A DNA stretch of 64,000 nt from Embiotoca jacksoni (lineage: Eukaryota; Chordata; Actinopteri; Embiotocidae): NCBI GenBank assembly GCA_022577435.1, contig JAKOON010000012.1:13955585-14019584 (forward strand), read 5' to 3'. A program made the position numbers and the translations under genes. The notes below the pieces were generated by a model, which made no database searches, was not told where the DNA came from, and worked only from the letters and a program-made list of their open reading frames with translations. Positions 61,573 to 64,000 of this stretch are shown piece by piece (the stretch's first letter is position 1; each line of letters opens with the position of its first letter).

Positions 61573-63506
61573 AATAAACCCCTCTCCTTGGGCAGTAATG
61601 TTAAGAGTCATAATCACCAAGGCACTACAGTAGTGTGTGTGTATGTGTCTCTGCCATAAACTAGACATATAGTCCATACTCTAATACTCAATGACACAAG
61701 AGGTGAACTGCATTGGACATCGTAAGCTGCTGCAGGCCACAACATGTCAGCGTTGGTAGCGAGCTGTGTGTGAGTGTGTACGTGTCTGTGAATGTGAGGA
61801 TGCGCGTATCTGTGTGTCACAACACATTCTAATCACCACCGTGACAGGCTCACGGGGCCTTGCCTGGAAAGTCTGCTGTGGTTTAGTGCGCGCACGCTCA
61901 CGCACAATCAGACCTCTGTTGAAAATAACCCGGTTAACATTTTGCTCCAGTGTTTCTGCATGCCAGTTCTGACCCACAATCCTCTGTCATATCGACTGAA
62001 ATCCAAGAGAGTTGATGGTGATTCATCCAGTTGCAATTTGCAAAAGGAAGAAAAGGAGGCAATACAAAAAAGAAGTGCAGAAGTGTATCACTCGCTCCAA
62101 ACACCATCCCTTTTTCTTTTTACTTTAAAGGTTGCGCTACGGATATGACCAAGAGGGTTCAAAATAACAAAGTAATATGTCCAAATTGTATGCACACTAC
62201 ATGCAACGGTAAATACTTTGCAAGGGTGTCTGCAACATATATCAATGGTTTGTTGTATTTGCCAGTTGTGCTCCGTGGTGAGCAAACCAGGCTCATCTTG
62301 GCATTTCATAAATACTTCAGAGCCAAAAGAAAAACAAAACAAATGTTTAAGTACATTATTGTTTAAAGACACTTTAATCTACCCGTGTTTTGTGAAGTGA
62401 AGAAAGGTGTACTTCTACAGCTGCTCCATTTCTTTCCCTCCATTTTACCCTCAGGACCCAACACACCTACCTTTATTTAACGAGTCCACACTCTTGACCA
62501 ATTCATCCAACACAGCTGCCAACCCACTTTTACTCAGCACTCTATTCTGACAGTCATTTACTTGGCAGCGCAGACGCCAGGGTGATTTGTAAGGTAAAAC
62601 CAGAGTGGTTCTGGCCCTCTGTGACATTTATTCTGCAGTTTTCTTTAAAAGATTCTGTGGCGAGCACTGACAATTTTATAACTACACCTGGCTTTACTTT
62701 ACCCCAAATACAACCGAATAAAACACCACATGCATCCGTGTCTACTATAAAGAACAAAGGAAATCCAATTGTTTGTAGGTTTTAAGATTGGTTGCCTGTT
62801 CTGCCTTGTTGTTCCACAGCTGCCTTCCTGTTTACTCATCCTCGCTACTCCCCTGGATTCCTAAACGGGAGCGGGGACTGTCTGATGAATTCAATGCACT
62901 TTTCTCCCCTTATGTGTCCATTACAAATCACTGGTGACCTGTAGAGTCCCAAACTCCTGAGCACGTTGTGTTTCACCGATGACTTGTGCAGTTTTGGGTC
63001 TATATAATTCATTTTGGACAGAAAAGCTCTATTCTCATGTGCTGAAATGTGATCACGCTAAAAGAGAAAATGATGTCTCCGCAATAACTGGAAAGAACAA
63101 AGTGTTATTCTCAAAGATACTTCAGACGTGATGTCATCAAAAGCACTGCTTTGTCTGTACTCTGCACCCATGAAGTGTGATGGAGGCAAAATCCATAATG
63201 TTATCAACCCGCTCTCTCCCCCACGCTGACCATGTGGAACAATAGTATAGGAATATATTGTCTCCTCCATGAACAGCCACTGAAGATACACGCTTCAACA
63301 AGTTGCCAGGTTGTCTAAAGTTACATTTGTTTGGTTGAGTTTCTTTTGTCCCGCTGGCACAATACAATATGCCAATTAAGCCTTGAGCTAACAAACATTA
63401 CCCCTGAGCGAGCGCTACCTACGCAAGCCTTGGATTGATTTATTTTCTCAATCTCTTTCACTGTCTCTCTCAAGCAAACAATCATCACTTCCTCTTCCAG
63501 CCAGCA

Positions 63507-63538
<32 letters not shown>

Positions 63539-63547
63539 AGAGAGAGA
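63507..63547. repeat. (AC)n(AG)n microsatellite
   Basis: About 14 AC units followed by about 6 AG units. Confidence 0.95.
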
Positions 63548-63969
63548 AAGCAGCTCTTGTTAAGCAGATATACAGCATGATGGTGGCAATTCAAATAATG
63601 TTAATAGTTAGCTTGCAGTAAAGTAACTATTAAATGTAATGTCAGCCACAAGTATTAGATAAATAGTGAGAAAGTAAGTAGTAATAAGGTAGATTCTCAA
63701 AAGGCAGCGTGGATAAAAGAGGACCTGACTTCATCTGACAACACTGAGAGGGTACAGAAACAACAAGAACAGGCAGGAAACGGTGGTGTAGCTACAGTAT
63801 CAGCATGACAACACAGCCACAAGATTAATGAGGATGACTGCTCAGCATCATTGTGATAAACATGAGAGACAGTCACAGAGAGGTGCCAAGAGGAGAAGTG
63901 AAGGGAGGCCAAGAGGAGAAAGGTTGAAAAGTGCGAGGAGGGGAAAGAAGGAGAGAGCACACTAATCAA

Positions 63970-63971
<2 letters not shown>

Positions 63972-64000
<29 letters not shown>
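63972..64000. repeat. (GT)n microsatellite running off the window
   Basis: GT tract reaching the last base, so its length is unknown. Confidence 0.95.

Larger units (their letters stand above)
55607..64000 (-). other. Presumed eif3h intron 2 (no exon found)
   Basis: I looked on the minus strand for the preceding MPN-domain exon (LKIIKHYQ..., CFPFP...DFDE and a donor in phase 1) and found nothing. The stretch holds microsatellites, a degenerate 48-bp tandem repeat and otherwise unremarkable sequence, including purine-rich DNA at 56280-56450 and 56930-57080. Confidence 0.55.

Noticed and set aside
63697..63969. Possible eif3h exon 2 (minus strand reads ...SDEV...)
   Set aside because: Only the SDEV resemblance fits the expected DFDE-V junction. 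Upstream residues do not match eIF3h, and the donor would be poor.

Overview
This is a vertebrate, almost certainly teleost fish, nuclear window. Coding exons are short, separated by kilobase introns and bounded by GT/AG splice sites. Dinucleotide microsatellites are very frequent, and the recognisable repeats are fish types: a Tc1/mariner element of a family widespread in teleosts, a BED-finger hAT element, non-autonomous hAT copies and CR1/L2-like LINE tails. There are no prokaryotic features. No species is claimed.

One host gene can be supported: eif3h (translation initiation factor eIF3 subunit H), on the minus strand. Six consecutive coding exons, equivalent to exons 3 to 8 of the human gene, lie at 55439-55606, 49249-49348, 45539-45688, 36944-37064, 31369-31501 and 30747-30841. 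They join in frame without a break to the stop codon, and a poly(A) signal follows at about 30557-30562. Exons 1 and 2 were not found and presumably lie beyond position 64000.

Positions 1 to about 30500 are downstream of eif3h and hold no host coding sequence that I can recognise. In tetrapods eif3h is followed by the large gene desert towards TRPS1, and this stretch is consistent with its fish counterpart. It carries a Tc1 element (2486-3818) that is broken at, or very close to, the end of an internally deleted hAT element (3819-5413). It also holds three copies of a CACATG-rich MITE-like repeat, several older dispersed repeats, a diverged local duplication with a 22-bp minisatellite (about 23799-24460), and long single-copy stretches, some of which read like conserved non-coding elements.

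The eif3h introns hold dense CA/GT and GA microsatellites, some touching splice sites, a non-autonomous hAT copy (33499-33835), a degraded fish interspersed repeat (39050-39960), a LINE tail (46170-46570) and a 250-bp direct duplication flanking exon 4. I see no gene cluster, operon, CRISPR array or novel multi-gene system. The more interesting items are the exon-4 duplication, complementary repeats at the two ends of intron 7, the transposase with its catalytic Glu replaced by Gln, and the hAT element whose open reading frame joins the first catalytic motif directly to the extreme C-terminus.
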